NCBI RefSeq assembly: GCF_024213665.1 | Contig: NZ_JANAVP010000003.1 | Span: forward strand, 67,531 to 131,530 | Direction of reading: 5' to 3' | Length of the DNA: 64,000 nucleotides | From: Streptomyces sp. A3M-1-3 | GTDB lineage: Bacteria; Actinomycetota; Actinomycetes; Streptomycetales; Streptomycetaceae | In this document: piece after piece, positions 36,096-44,982 of the stretch | Layout of the letters: each line of letters starts with the position of its first letter | Numbering within the stretch: position 1 is the stretch's first letter | Position numbers and translations under genes: made by a program | The notes under the pieces: generated by a model | Told to the model about the DNA's origin: nothing | Database searches by the model: none | The model's input: only the letters and a program-made list of their open reading frames with translations

Positions 36096-37766
36096 TCATC
36101 CCTGACTGTTCTCGTGACGATGGGCGAGGATCGCGGCGCGCAGCACCTGGCGGTCGTCGAAGGGGCGTACTACACCGTGGATGTCCTGGCCCTGCTCATG
36201 TCCCTTGCCCGCGACGAGCACGGTGTCGCCGGCCTCGGCTCGGGCCACGGCGGCGGCGATGGCGGCGGCACGGTCGGCGAGCACCAGGACGTCGCCGCGT
36301 TCGTGGACCGGCACCTCGGCGGCGCCGGCGAGCATCGCGGCGAGGATCGCGAGGGGGTCCTCGGAGCGGGGGTTGTCCGAGGTCAGTACGGCGGTGTCGG
36401 CGAGCCGCGCGGCGGCGGCGCCCATCGGGCCGCGTTTGGTCTTGTCCCGGTCGCCGCCGCAGCCGAGCACGATGTGCAGCTTGCCCTCGGTGACCTTGCG
36501 CAGCGAGCGCAGGACCGATTCGACGGCGTCCGTCTTGTGCGCGTAGTCGACGACCGCGAGATACGGCTGGCCGGCGTCCACGCGCTCCAGGCGGCCCGGC
36601 ACACCGGAGACGGCGGCGACGCCGTCGGCGGCGGTCTGCGGGTCGGTCCCGGCGACCGCGAGCGTGACGATCGCGGAGAGCGTGTTGGCCACGTTGAACG
36701 GGCCCGGCAGGGGCGCCGAGGCGTCGATCCGCCGGCCCTTGGGGCCGACGGCGGTGAACGTGCTGCCCCGCGGGCCGACTTCGACGTCCTCGGCCCGCCA
36801 GTCGGCGTCCGGGTGGCCTTCGGCGGAGAAGGTGGTGACCGGCACGGTCGCCTCCTTGACCAGCCTGCGGCCGTACTCGTCGTCGAGGTTCACCACCGCG
36901 ACGCGGCTGCGCTGCGGGGTGAAGAGCTGCGCCTTGGCCCGGAAGTAGTCCTCCATGTCGGAGTGGAACTCCATGTGCTCCGGGCTCAGGTTGTTGAAGA
37001 CCGCGACGTCGAAGACGCAGCCGTCGACCCGGCCGAGCACCAGGGCGTGGCTGGAGACCTCCATGGCGACCGACTGGACACCGCGCTCGCGCATGACGGC
37101 GAACAGGGCCTGGAGGTCGGTGGCCTCGGGGGTGGTGCGCTCGGACTTGATGCGCTCGTCGCCGATGCGCATCTCGACCGTACCGATGAGGCCGGTGAGC
37201 CCGCCGGCCGCCTTGAGGCCGCCCTCCACGAGATACGCGGTGGTGGTCTTGCCGGAGGTGCCGGTGATGCCGATCTGGAGCAGGTCGCGTCCGGGCCGTC
37301 CGTAGATCTCGGCGGCGAGTTCGCCCATCCGGCCCCGCGGGTCCTCGACGACGAACACCGGCAGGCCGGTGGCGGCGGCGCGGTCGGCGCCGGCCGGGTC
37401 GGTGAGGATCGCGGCGGCTCCGAGGCCGGCGGCCTGGGCCGCGAAGTCGGCGCCGTGCAGGCGGGCCCCGGACAGGGCCGCGTAGACGTCGCCGGGGCGG
37501 ACCGCGCGCGAGTCGTGCGTGATGCCGGTGGCCTCCCCGGGGCCAGGGTTCCCGACGCCCAGCAGGCCGGCCAGCTCACCGAGCGGGATCGGGCGGACCT
37601 GTTCGGGCCGAGGCGCTCCCGGGTGGTTCACGGGGGCTTCCTTCTGGGGCGTTGGGGACTGATCAGCGTGGGGCACGGCGGTGAGCGTACCGGGCGTACC
37701 CGGCCGGTCGCGAAGTGAGGGGCCCTGGGTGCCGTCGTTCCCGGGGTCCTGGCTGATGGTCGTCAC
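36096..37766 (-). CDS. murE: UDP-MurNAc-dipeptide diaminopimelate ligase
   Basis: A 556-residue Mur ligase adding diaminopimelate, which Streptomyces uses as LL-DAP. ATP loop GITGTSGKTTTAYLV; NNLSPEHMEFHSDMEDYF with the lysine region; the substrate-choosing loop reads DNPRSEDP, the form used by DAP-adding (not Lys-adding) enzymes. A ~45-residue hydrophilic N-terminal extension precedes the fold. GTG at 37764-37766 with AAGGGA six bases upstream. It lies 26 bases after ftsI. Confidence 0.96.
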   Translation of the reverse strand: MTTISQDPGNDGTQGPSLRDRPGTPGTLTAVPHADQSPTPQKEAPVNHPGAPRPEQVRPIPLGELAGLLGVGNPGPGEATGITHDSRAVRPGDVYAALSGARLHGADFAAQAAGLGAAAILTDPAGADRAAATGLPVFVVEDPRGRMGELAAEIYGRPGRDLLQIGITGTSGKTTTAYLVEGGLKAAGGLTGLIGTVEMRIGDERIKSERTTPEATDLQALFAVMRERGVQSVAMEVSSHALVLGRVDGCVFDVAVFNNLSPEHMEFHSDMEDYFRAKAQLFTPQRSRVAVVNLDDEYGRRLVKEATVPVTTFSAEGHPDADWRAEDVEVGPRGSTFTAVGPKGRRIDASAPLPGPFNVANTLSAIVTLAVAGTDPQTAADGVAAVSGVPGRLERVDAGQPYLAVVDYAHKTDAVESVLRSLRKVTEGKLHIVLGCGGDRDKTKRGPMGAAAARLADTAVLTSDNPRSEDPLAILAAMLAGAAEVPVHERGDVLVLADRAAAIAAAVARAEAGDTVLVAGKGHEQGQDIHGVVRPFDDRQVLRAAILAHRHENSQG

Positions 37767-37792
37767 TGGTGGTCCCTTGCGTCACTCGTGCG

Positions 37793-39727
37793 TCACTCGC
37801 CGGCTGCGAAGGTCACCGGCAGCCCGGCGGGGGCGGTGCCGGTCGGTGCGATCTGGAGGGTCTTCAACGCGAACTCCATGACCTGCTGGTAGATGGGTCC
37901 GCAGATCTGTCCGCCGAAGTAGCTGCCCTTGGTGGGGTTCTGGATGGCGCAGTAGACGGTGATACGCGGGGCGTCGGCCGGGGCGAAGCCGGCGAACGAG
38001 GCGGTGTAGCCCTTGTAGCGGCCGGTGGCCGGATCCACCCGGTTGGATGTTCCGGTCTTTCCGCCGACCCGGTAGCCGGGGATCTTCGCCTTGGTGCCGG
38101 TGCCCTCCCGGTCGTCGACGACCGATTCGAGCATGGCGGCCAGAGTCTTGGCCGTCTTCTCGCTGACCACGCGGGTCTTCTGAGGCGCGGCGGCCGGCGT
38201 GAACGTGCCGTCGGGTCCCTTGGTGCCGCGTACCAGCGTGGGCTCGATGCGTACCCCGCCGTTGGCGATGGCCGAGTACACGGAAGCCGCCTGCATCGCG
38301 TTGAGCGAGAGCCCCTGGCCGAAGGGGATCGTGTACTGCTGCGAGGTGGACCAGTCCTCGGGTTTGGCGAGGATGCCCCGCGACTCGCCCGGGTAGCCGA
38401 GGCCGGTGGGCGATCCGATCCCGAACTTGTGCAGGTAGGAGTGCAGGACCTTGTTGGCTTCCGGCTGCGTCTTGCCCAGCTGCCCGGTGGCCAGGATAGT
38501 GCCGATGTTGCTCGACTTGGCGAGTACGCCGTTGAGCGTCAGGTACCAGGTGGGGTGGTCGATGTCGTCCTTGAACAGCCGGTCGCCGCGGTGCAGCCGG
38601 TTGGGCACGGTGACATGGGTGCCGGGCGTGGCGGCCTCCTCCTCCAGCACGGCGGCCATGGACATGACCTTGCTGGTGGAGCCGGGTTCGTACACGTCCT
38701 GGAGCGCGGCATTGCCCATGGCCGCCGCGTTGGCCTGCGAGAGGTCGTTGGGGTCGAAGCCGGGAGCGTTGGCCATGGCGAGGACTTCGCCGGTGCGGGT
38801 GTCCTGGACGATGACGTAGCCGCGGTCGGCCGCTGACTCGGCGACCTGCTCGGAGATGGCGTTCTGGGCGGCCCACTGGATGTCGCGGTCGATGGTCAGC
38901 TCGATGTCCGAGCCGGGGACCGCGGGCTCTTCCCTGGCGCTCACCGTGGGGACCCGGCGGCCGCCGGACTGCGCGTAGGTGATCTCGCCGTCCTTGCCCG
39001 CCAGTTCCTTGTCCAGCTTGGACTCCAGGCCGCCGGAGCCCTTCCCCTCGGCGTTGACGTAACCGAGTATCCCGGCGGCCAGCTCTCCGTTGGGGTAGAC
39101 GCGTTTGCTGCTCGGCTCCTGGAAGATGCCCGCCATGGCGTTGGCGCCGGGGCCGCCCTTGGCCCGGTCGGCCCTGGCCTTGTCCGCGAAGACGGTCCTG
39201 AGGTCCTTGATCTGGTTCCACGTCTGCGGGGTCTGGCGGCGCGCGAGGACGACGTACTTCGTCTTCGGCGTCCGCAGCTTCGCGGCCAGTTCCTTGGCGT
39301 CCTTGCCGAGGATCGGCGCGAGGAGCGCGGCGGCCTGCTCGGGCGCGTCGGGCGCCTTGCTCTCCTGCGGCGTGAACATCGTGGGGTCGGCCGTGATGTC
39401 GTACGCGTCCACGCTGATGGCGAGCGCGACTCCGCGGCGGTCGGTGATCTCGCCGCGTTCGGCGGTCAGCTTGTAGCTGGCGTACCGGTTCTTCTCGGCC
39501 TTGGCGGCGTACACGGAGGCGTCGACGGCCTGCACCTGCAGCAGCCGTACGACGAAGGCCAGCATCACCATGGTCAGCCCGAGACTGACCAGCCGCAGGC
39601 GTGGCCGGGGGCTGCCGAGCTTGATCGAGTGCGGCGGCCGGGAGGCGGCTGCCGGGCGCGGCCGGCGGGCCGCCGGGCGCGCGGAGGGGCCGGGCACCCG
39701 GCGGCGCGGGGGTTCCTTGGCGGTCAC
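37793..39727 (-). CDS. ftsI: FtsI class B penicillin-binding protein (PBP3-type)
   Basis: A 644-residue septal transpeptidase. A Pro/Arg-rich tail and one membrane helix (LRLVSLGLTMVMLAFVVRLLQV) precede a pedestal domain and the transpeptidase domain. Active-site serine is Ser350 in PGSTSKVMSM (SxxK), the SxN motif is in LAKSSNIGTIL, and KTGT occurs in GGKTGTSNRVDP. It crosslinks glycan made by FtsW at the division site. GTG at 39725-39727, four bases after ftsL. In Streptomyces it is needed for sporulation septation rather than viability. Confidence 0.96.
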   Translation of the reverse strand: MTAKEPPRRRVPGPSARPAARRPRPAAASRPPHSIKLGSPRPRLRLVSLGLTMVMLAFVVRLLQVQAVDASVYAAKAEKNRYASYKLTAERGEITDRRGVALAISVDAYDITADPTMFTPQESKAPDAPEQAAALLAPILGKDAKELAAKLRTPKTKYVVLARRQTPQTWNQIKDLRTVFADKARADRAKGGPGANAMAGIFQEPSSKRVYPNGELAAGILGYVNAEGKGSGGLESKLDKELAGKDGEITYAQSGGRRVPTVSAREEPAVPGSDIELTIDRDIQWAAQNAISEQVAESAADRGYVIVQDTRTGEVLAMANAPGFDPNDLSQANAAAMGNAALQDVYEPGSTSKVMSMAAVLEEEAATPGTHVTVPNRLHRGDRLFKDDIDHPTWYLTLNGVLAKSSNIGTILATGQLGKTQPEANKVLHSYLHKFGIGSPTGLGYPGESRGILAKPEDWSTSQQYTIPFGQGLSLNAMQAASVYSAIANGGVRIEPTLVRGTKGPDGTFTPAAAPQKTRVVSEKTAKTLAAMLESVVDDREGTGTKAKIPGYRVGGKTGTSNRVDPATGRYKGYTASFAGFAPADAPRITVYCAIQNPTKGSYFGGQICGPIYQQVMEFALKTLQIAPTGTAPAGLPVTFAAGE

Positions 39728-39731
39728 GACG

Positions 39732-40346
39732 TCACCTGCCGGGGGTCGGGGTGGGCTGCGCGGATGTGCTCGGCGGGGCGGAGGACGGCGCCCGGCGGGG
39801 GGCGGCGGACGCGGACGGGGGCGCCGACGCGGACGGGGGCGCGGAGGGGACGCCGGACGTGGCCGGGGTCGCTGTCGCCGCGACGGAGGAGGACGGGGAC
39901 GCGGACGGCGTGGCCGAGAGCGACGGGGAGGGCGTCGGCGGGGTCGCCGGCTCGGGGGCGGACAGCGGGGACGGGAGGGCCGTCGCCTTCTCGACCAGCC
40001 CGCGGACGGTCCCGTCCGGGTTGAGGAAGACCGGGCTGCCGCCGGGCACCAGACCCAGTTCGCGGGCCCGCCGCGCGAGGGCGTCGGGCGCGGAGTACGC
40101 GTCGACGTCCCGTTGCAGTGCCTGCTGCTCGTCGGTGAGTTCGGTGGTCTGCTTCTTCAGCCGGCTCAGCTGGAACGATCCCTCATTGAGCGCCGAATTC
40201 AGCAGCAGCAGGGTGATGAGTCCGCCGCCCAGCAGCACCACGACCAGCAGCACGAACGGCGTGCGCGCGGCCGTGGCGGGACCCGAGGGCATCAGCCGGG
40301 CCAGCCTCGCTGCCCGTCCCCGCAGTTGCTTCGCCGGTTTCCTCAC
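39732..40346 (-). CDS. ftsL: FtsL-type septum formation protein
   Basis: A 204-residue bitopic protein: basic cytoplasmic tail, one helix (PFVLLVVVLLGGGLITLLLL), a short coiled coil (LSRLKKQTTELTDEQQALQRDV) and, after YSAPDALARRARELGLVPGG, an unusual ~75-residue Pro/Ser/Ala/Thr-rich external tail. It forms the FtsQ/FtsL/DivIC complex that activates FtsW/FtsI. Its low sequence conservation makes position between rsmH and ftsI the main evidence. GTG at 40344-40346, 31 bases after the rsmH stop. Confidence 0.88.
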   Translation of the reverse strand: MRKPAKQLRGRAARLARLMPSGPATAARTPFVLLVVVLLGGGLITLLLLNSALNEGSFQLSRLKKQTTELTDEQQALQRDVDAYSAPDALARRARELGLVPGGSPVFLNPDGTVRGLVEKATALPSPLSAPEPATPPTPSPSLSATPSASPSSSVAATATPATSGVPSAPPSASAPPSASAAPRRAPSSAPPSTSAQPTPTPGR

Positions 40347-40377
40347 ACAGCCCCCCGGTGCGATGCGGACGGATCGC

Positions 40378-41337
40378 TCACAGAGCCTCCTCGCGAATGC
40401 GCTGCGCGCCGCGCAGCCGAGCCGGGGCGGCGCGGCGGTTCTCCGCGACCTCCTCCTCGGTGGGCAGTTCCGCGCCACGGGTGAGGAGCTTGAGCTTCGG
40501 CTGGTAGCGCTCGGGTACCACCGGCAGACCGGGCGGCGCCGTGTTGGCGGCGCCGGCCGCGAAGACCTGCTTGACCAGCCGGTCCTCGAGAGAGTGGTAC
40601 GAGAGGACGGCGATGCGGCCGCCGAGGGCGAGCGCCTGCACCGCGGCCGGGATCGCCCGCTCCAGGACGGTCAGCTCCCCGTTGACCTCGATCCGCAGGG
40701 CCTGGAAGGTGCGCTTGGCGGGGTTGCCGCCGGTGCGCTTGGCGGCCTGCGGCAGCGCGTCGCGGATCAGCTCGACCAGCCGGGCGCTGTTGCTGAACGG
40801 CTCCTTCTCGCGCTCCCGGACGATCGCGCTGACGATCCGCTTGGCCTGCTTCTCCTCGCCGTACGCACGCAGGATCCGGACCAGTTCGCCCGGCGGGTAC
40901 GTGTTCAGCACCTCGGCCGCGCTGACCCCGGTCGTCTGGTCCATGCGCATGTCGAGCGGGGCGTCCTGGGCGTACGCGAAGCCGCGGTCGGCCTCGTCGA
41001 GCTGCATCGAGGAGACACCGAGGTCGAAGAGGATGCCGTCCACGCGGGGGACGCCGAGCCGGTCGAGGACCTCGGGCACCTCGTCGTAGACGGCGTGCAC
41101 CAGGGTGGCCCGGTCGCCGAAGGGCGCGAGCCGCTCGCCGGAGAGGCGCAGCGCCTCCTTGTCCCGGTCGAGGGCGATCAGCCTGGCCTCGGGGAAGGCG
41201 CTGAGCAGGGCCTCGCTGTGCCCGCCGAGGCCGAGGGTGCAGTCGACGACGACCGCCCCGGGCCGGTCCAGAGCCGGTGCCAACAGGTCCAGGCACCGCT
41301 GGAGCATCACCGGGACGTGTCGGCTCTGGCTGCTCAT
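40378..41337 (-). CDS. rsmH: 16S rRNA (cytosine-1402 N4) methyltransferase RsmH (MraW)
   Basis: A 319-residue SAM-dependent enzyme that N4-methylates C1402 in the ribosomal P site. [15 protein letters not shown] opens the family, SAM loop [16 protein letters not shown], then [36 protein letters not shown] and [18 protein letters not shown] at 41335-41337 preceded by GAGAGGG. First gene of the dcw block; no mraZ lies upstream. Confidence 0.96.
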   Translation of the reverse strand: MSSQSRHVPVMLQRCLDLLAPALDRPGAVVVDCTLGLGGHSEALLSAFPEARLIALDRDKEALRLSGERLAPFGDRATLVHAVYDEVPEVLDRLGVPRVDGILFDLGVSSMQLDEADRGFAYAQDAPLDMRMDQTTGVSAAEVLNTYPPGELVRILRAYGEEKQAKRIVSAIVREREKEPFSNSARLVELIRDALPQAAKRTGGNPAKRTFQALRIEVNGELTVLERAIPAAVQALALGGRIAVLSYHSLEDRLVKQVFAAGAANTAPPGLPVVPERYQPKLKLLTRGAELPTEEEVAENRRAAPARLRGAQRIREEAL

Positions 41338-41779
41338 GCGCCCTCTCAGGTAACGGCACGGCCGTACGCACCGCCGGGTCCCCGCCCTCCCCCAGCCAAC
41401 GCTGGGAGATGCCCCCGGAAGGGGAACGGTCCGCCGGCACCGGGGAAGGGGCGCCGGCCGGCCGCGAGCGGGAGGAGGCCGAGCCGTACGTACGCGCCGC
41501 GCACGCGGGGGGGTGTTCGGGACTGCGGGGTCGGTGTGAAGCGGAAAGGAGCGCGTCTCGCCTCCCACTTCGCGCCACTTTAGTCCACGCGACCTCCCGG
41601 TCAACCAACCGACCTGCGCGTCGGGAAGCATGCCTCCGGCGGATCCGCAAACGGAACAGATCACCCGTACGGGTGGGGTGACTCCACCCCTGTGGGTTAC
41701 CTCACAACAAGCCTTGTTGACGTTCTTTGTCCCTCTTCACAGCAGGCTCGGACCCTTTGTGAGCACTAACGTCATACTC
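41338..41779. other. Divergent intergenic region between rsmH and carbonic anhydrase
   Basis: This 442-base gap must hold the start of the dcw block's transcription leftward and of the anhydrase rightward. A hairpin CCCAGC/GCTGGG (41391-41406) with flanking C/G runs resembles short elements scattered in Streptomyces genomes. A perfect palindrome lies at 41705-41719. No gene, including mraZ, is seen; the long reverse frame here lacks codon bias. Confidence 0.5.
41705..41719. promoter_or_regulatory. Perfect 15-bp palindrome upstream of the anhydrase gene
   Basis: CAACAAG-C-CTTGTTG is a perfect dyad about 60 bases before the anhydrase start. It is A/T-rich for this genome and could be an operator; the binding protein is unknown. 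Confidence 0.45.
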
Positions 41780-42340
41780 ATGTCGACTTCCGCATCCCTC
41801 CCCGCCGAGCCCGCCGGTGCCGCCGATCCGGCCCCCACCGGCGGCACCGTCACCGACCGGCTCGTCGAGGCGAACCGGCGCTACGCATCCGCGTTCCGCG
41901 ACCCGGGAATGGACGCGCGACCCGTACTGAAGGTCGCCGTCGTCGCGTGCATGGACGCGCGCCTCGACCTGCACGCCGCCCTCGGCCTGGAACTCGGCGA
42001 CTGCCACACCATCCGCAACGCGGGCGGCGTGGTCACCGACGACACCATCCGGTCGCTCACCATCAGCCAGCGGGCGCTCGGCACCCGCAGCGTGATCCTG
42101 ATCCACCACACGAACTGCGGTCTGGAGAGCCTGACGGAGGACTTCCGGCACGAGCTGGAGGACGAGGTCGGGCAGCGGCCGGCCTGGGCAGTGGAGGCCT
42201 TCCGCAATGTGGAGCAGGATGTCCGCCAGTCGATGCAGCGCGTACGGACCTCACCGTTTCTGCCGCACACCGACGACGTCCGCGGCTTCGTCTTCAACGT
42301 GACGACAGGGCTGCTGCGGGAGATCGACCCCATCAGCTGA
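41780..42340 (+). CDS. Beta-class carbonic anhydrase
   Basis: A 186-residue zinc enzyme interconverting CO2 and bicarbonate. Zinc ligands are in VACMDARLD (Cys57, with the Asp59-Arg61 dyad) and HHTNCG (His110, Cys113). The layout is that of the small beta-CA type common in actinobacteria. ATG at 41780 chosen; an in-frame GTG at 41759 is possible. The short lead and weak ribosome site could mean a near-leaderless message. It stands alone; 222 bases separate it from the MoxR operon. Confidence 0.9.
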   Translation: MSTSASLPAEPAGAADPAPTGGTVTDRLVEANRRYASAFRDPGMDARPVLKVAVVACMDARLDLHAALGLELGDCHTIRNAGGVVTDDTIRSLTISQRALGTRSVILIHHTNCGLESLTEDFRHELEDEVGQRPAWAVEAFRNVEQDVRQSMQRVRTSPFLPHTDDVRGFVFNVTTGLLREIDPIS

Positions 42341-42562
42341 GCCGGTTGAGCAACATCTCGGCAACAGCTGAGCAGCCGAAAAGAGCGCAACCCCCGACAT
42401 AACCCACTCACTTATCCACAGGCGAGTGACACGAAGCGGTAACGGCAACAAGAATGCGGGGTGTGACATCCCTCCGGAACCGTCCGGGGGTGGTGTCCGT
42501 GTTTCGCGGTGGGCCGGTCGCTCGTAATGGCGTCGGCCCTGGAACGGGCCGAGGAGGGCCGG

Positions 42563-43618
42563 GTGACGACCTATGACGATCGAGCGAGCCTCACTGATCT
42601 GACCACCACAGCGGAGCGTGTCCGCAGGTCGGTGGAGGGTGTGATCGAAGGCAAGCCGGAGGTCGTACGGCTTTCGCTGACTGTGCTGCTGGCCGAAGGC
42701 CATCTGCTCATCGAAGATGTCCCGGGCGTGGGCAAGACCATGCTCGCCAAGGCGCTGGCGCGGTCCATCGACTGCTCCGCTCAGCGCATCCAGTTCACAC
42801 CCGACCTGCTGCCTTCGGACATCACCGGTGTGAGCATCTACGACCAGCAGCGGCGCGACTTCGAGTTCAAGCCGGGCGCGATCTTCGCCCAGATCGTGAT
42901 CGGCGACGAGATCAACCGCGCTTCGCCGAAGACGCAGTCCGCGCTGCTGGAGTCGATGGAGGAGCGCCAGGTCACCATCGACGGGCAGACGTACGAGCTG
43001 CCGAGCCCGTTCATGGTGGTCGCCACGCAGAACCCGGTCGAGATGGAGGGCACGTACCCGCTCCCCGAGGCGCAGCGCGACCGCTTCATGGCCCGCGTCT
43101 CCGTCGGCTATCCCAGCGCCGAGGCCGAGCTGCAGATGCTCGACGTGCACGGCGGGGTCTCACCGCTCGACGACCTGCAGGCCGTCGCGCACGCGCACGA
43201 CATAGTCAAGCTGATCGAGGCGGTGCGCGAGGTCTACGTCGCCGAGCCGATCCGGCGGTACGTGGTGGATCTCGTCTCCGCGACGCGCACCCACCCGGAC
43301 CTCAGACTCGGGGCCTCGCCGCGCGCGACCCTGCATCTGCTGCGTGCGACCAAGGCCTCCGCGGCGCTGAGCGGGCGGGAGTACGTCCTGCCCGACGATG
43401 TGCAGGCGCTGGCCGCGCCGGTGCTCGCCCACCGGCTGCTGCCGACCGCGCAGGCCCAGCTGAACCGCCGTACCGCAGAACAGGTCGTCGCCGAGATCCT
43501 CCAGCGCACGCCCGTTCCGACTGCTTCCGCCCGGGGAGTTCAGCAGCCGGCGGCGGTCGCGCCGCGGGCCGTCGCTCCGGCGTACGGCCAGCAGCCGCCG
43601 GGCACCCGGGGCTTCTGA
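42563..43618 (+). CDS. MoxR family AAA+ ATPase
   Basis: A 351-residue chaperone-like AAA+ ATPase. Walker A EDVPGVGKTM (Lys58), Walker B IVIGDEINRASPKTQ, sensor 1 ATQNPVEMEGTYPLPEAQRDRF, and the arginine-containing C-terminal helical part. Pro/Ala-rich tail. MoxR proteins often act with DUF58 and VWA proteins to insert cofactors or mature envelope complexes; the client here is unknown. I prefer GTG at 42563, with GGAGG five bases upstream, over an ATG at 42509 that lacks a site. Its stop overlaps the next ATG (TGATG). Confidence 0.92.
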   Translation: MTTYDDRASLTDLTTTAERVRRSVEGVIEGKPEVVRLSLTVLLAEGHLLIEDVPGVGKTMLAKALARSIDCSAQRIQFTPDLLPSDITGVSIYDQQRRDFEFKPGAIFAQIVIGDEINRASPKTQSALLESMEERQVTIDGQTYELPSPFMVVATQNPVEMEGTYPLPEAQRDRFMARVSVGYPSAEAELQMLDVHGGVSPLDDLQAVAHAHDIVKLIEAVREVYVAEPIRRYVVDLVSATRTHPDLRLGASPRATLHLLRATKASAALSGREYVLPDDVQALAAPVLAHRLLPTAQAQLNRRTAEQVVAEILQRTPVPTASARGVQQPAAVAPRAVAPAYGQQPPGTRGF

Positions 43619-44982
43619 TGGCGGCCGGCGGGCCCGCGGCCCGGGCCGACGAGGACAAGGGCGGTCTGCGTGCGGCGCTCACCGGCCTGACCACGCGAGG
43701 GCGCTCCTTCCTCGCCGCAGGTGTCGCCGCGGCGATCTGCGCGTACGTCCTGGGCCAGAGCGACCTGCTCCGGGTCGGGCTGTTCCTGGCGGTGCTGCCG
43801 CTGGTCTGCGCGTACGTCCTGCACCGCACCCGCCACCGAGTCTCCGGCAGCAGGCGGCTCGCGCCGAGCCGGGTGCCCGCGGGCTCCGAGGCGCGGGTGC
43901 ACCTGCGGATGGACAACGTCTCCCGGCTGCCCACCGGGCTGCTCATGCTCCAGGACCGGGTGCCGTACGTGCTCGGGCCGCGGCCCCGGTTCGTACTGGA
44001 CCGGGTGGAGGCGGGCGGCCGGCGCGAGGTGTCGTACCGGGTGCGGTCCGACCTGCGCGGGCGCTATCCCCTGGGGCCGCTTCAGCTGCGGCTCACGGAC
44101 CCGTTCGGCATGTGCGAGCTGACCCGGGCGTTCAGCGCGTACGACACCCTGACGGTGATCCCGCGGACCGAGCCGCTGCCGCCCGTGAAACTCACGGGCG
44201 AGTCATCGGGGTACGGCGAGGGGCGACAGCGCTCGCTGGCGCTGGCCGGCGAGGACGACGTGATCCCGCGCGGGTACCGGCACGGCGACGATCTGCGCAG
44301 GGTCCACTGGCGTTCCACCGCGCGCTACGGCGAGTTGATGGTGCGCCGCGAGGAGCAGCCGCAGCGCTCGCGCTGCACGGTTCTGCTCGACACCCGGGAG
44401 ATCGCGCACCAGGGCGCGGGACCGGACTCGGCCTTCGAGTGGGCGGTGTCGGGGGCGGCTTCCGTCCTGGTTCACATGCTCGAACGAGGCTTTTCGGTAC
44501 GGCTGTTGACCGACACCGGCAATGCCGTGCCGAGCGAGGGGGCCGGCGGCTTCGCCGGTGCCACCCAGGAGTCGGCCGACGCGGCCGGTCTGATGATGGA
44601 CACCCTCGCGGTGATCGACCACTCCGACGGCGCCGGGCTCTCCCGGGCGTACGACGTCATACGGAGCGGGAACGAAGGACTGCTGGTCGCCTTCTTCGGC
44701 GATCTGGACGAGGAGCAGGCGGCCATGGCGGCCAGGATGCGGCAGCGCAGCGGCGGCGCGGTCGCCTTCGTACTGGACAGCGAAAGCTGGATGCACGGCT
44801 CCGCCGCGGCGGTGTCCGGACCGGTCGAGAAGCGGCTGCGGCTGCTGCGGGAAGTGGGCTGGACGGCCGTCTCGGTGCCGCCGGGGGCGTCGTTCGCCGA
44901 CGTGTGGCGGCAGGCGGGTTCCGCCTCGCTGTCCAGTGCCGTGGCGGGCGGACTCACGGGTACGTCGGGGGGATGGTCATGA
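43618..44982 (+). CDS. DUF58 domain membrane protein
   Basis: A 454-residue protein with two adjacent N-terminal helices (FLAAGVAAAICAYVLG and LFLAVLPLVCAYVL), a beta-rich stretch, and the DUF58 core with YRHGDDLRRVHWRSTARYGE, followed by a VWA-like fold. Members pair with MoxR ATPases. It is in the middle of a three-gene unit with overlapping start and stop codons on both sides (TGATG, then ATGA). Precise function unknown. Confidence 0.9.
   Translation: MAAGGPAARADEDKGGLRAALTGLTTRGRSFLAAGVAAAICAYVLGQSDLLRVGLFLAVLPLVCAYVLHRTRHRVSGSRRLAPSRVPAGSEARVHLRMDNVSRLPTGLLMLQDRVPYVLGPRPRFVLDRVEAGGRREVSYRVRSDLRGRYPLGPLQLRLTDPFGMCELTRAFSAYDTLTVIPRTEPLPPVKLTGESSGYGEGRQRSLALAGEDDVIPRGYRHGDDLRRVHWRSTARYGELMVRREEQPQRSRCTVLLDTREIAHQGAGPDSAFEWAVSGAASVLVHMLERGFSVRLLTDTGNAVPSEGAGGFAGATQESADAAGLMMDTLAVIDHSDGAGLSRAYDVIRSGNEGLLVAFFGDLDEEQAAMAARMRQRSGGAVAFVLDSESWMHGSAAAVSGPVEKRLRLLREVGWTAVSVPPGASFADVWRQAGSASLSSAVAGGLTGTSGGWS

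Noticed and set aside
41338..41779. Search for mraZ upstream of rsmH
   Set aside because: No frame in the gap has MraZ features; absence there is the usual Streptomyces arrangement.
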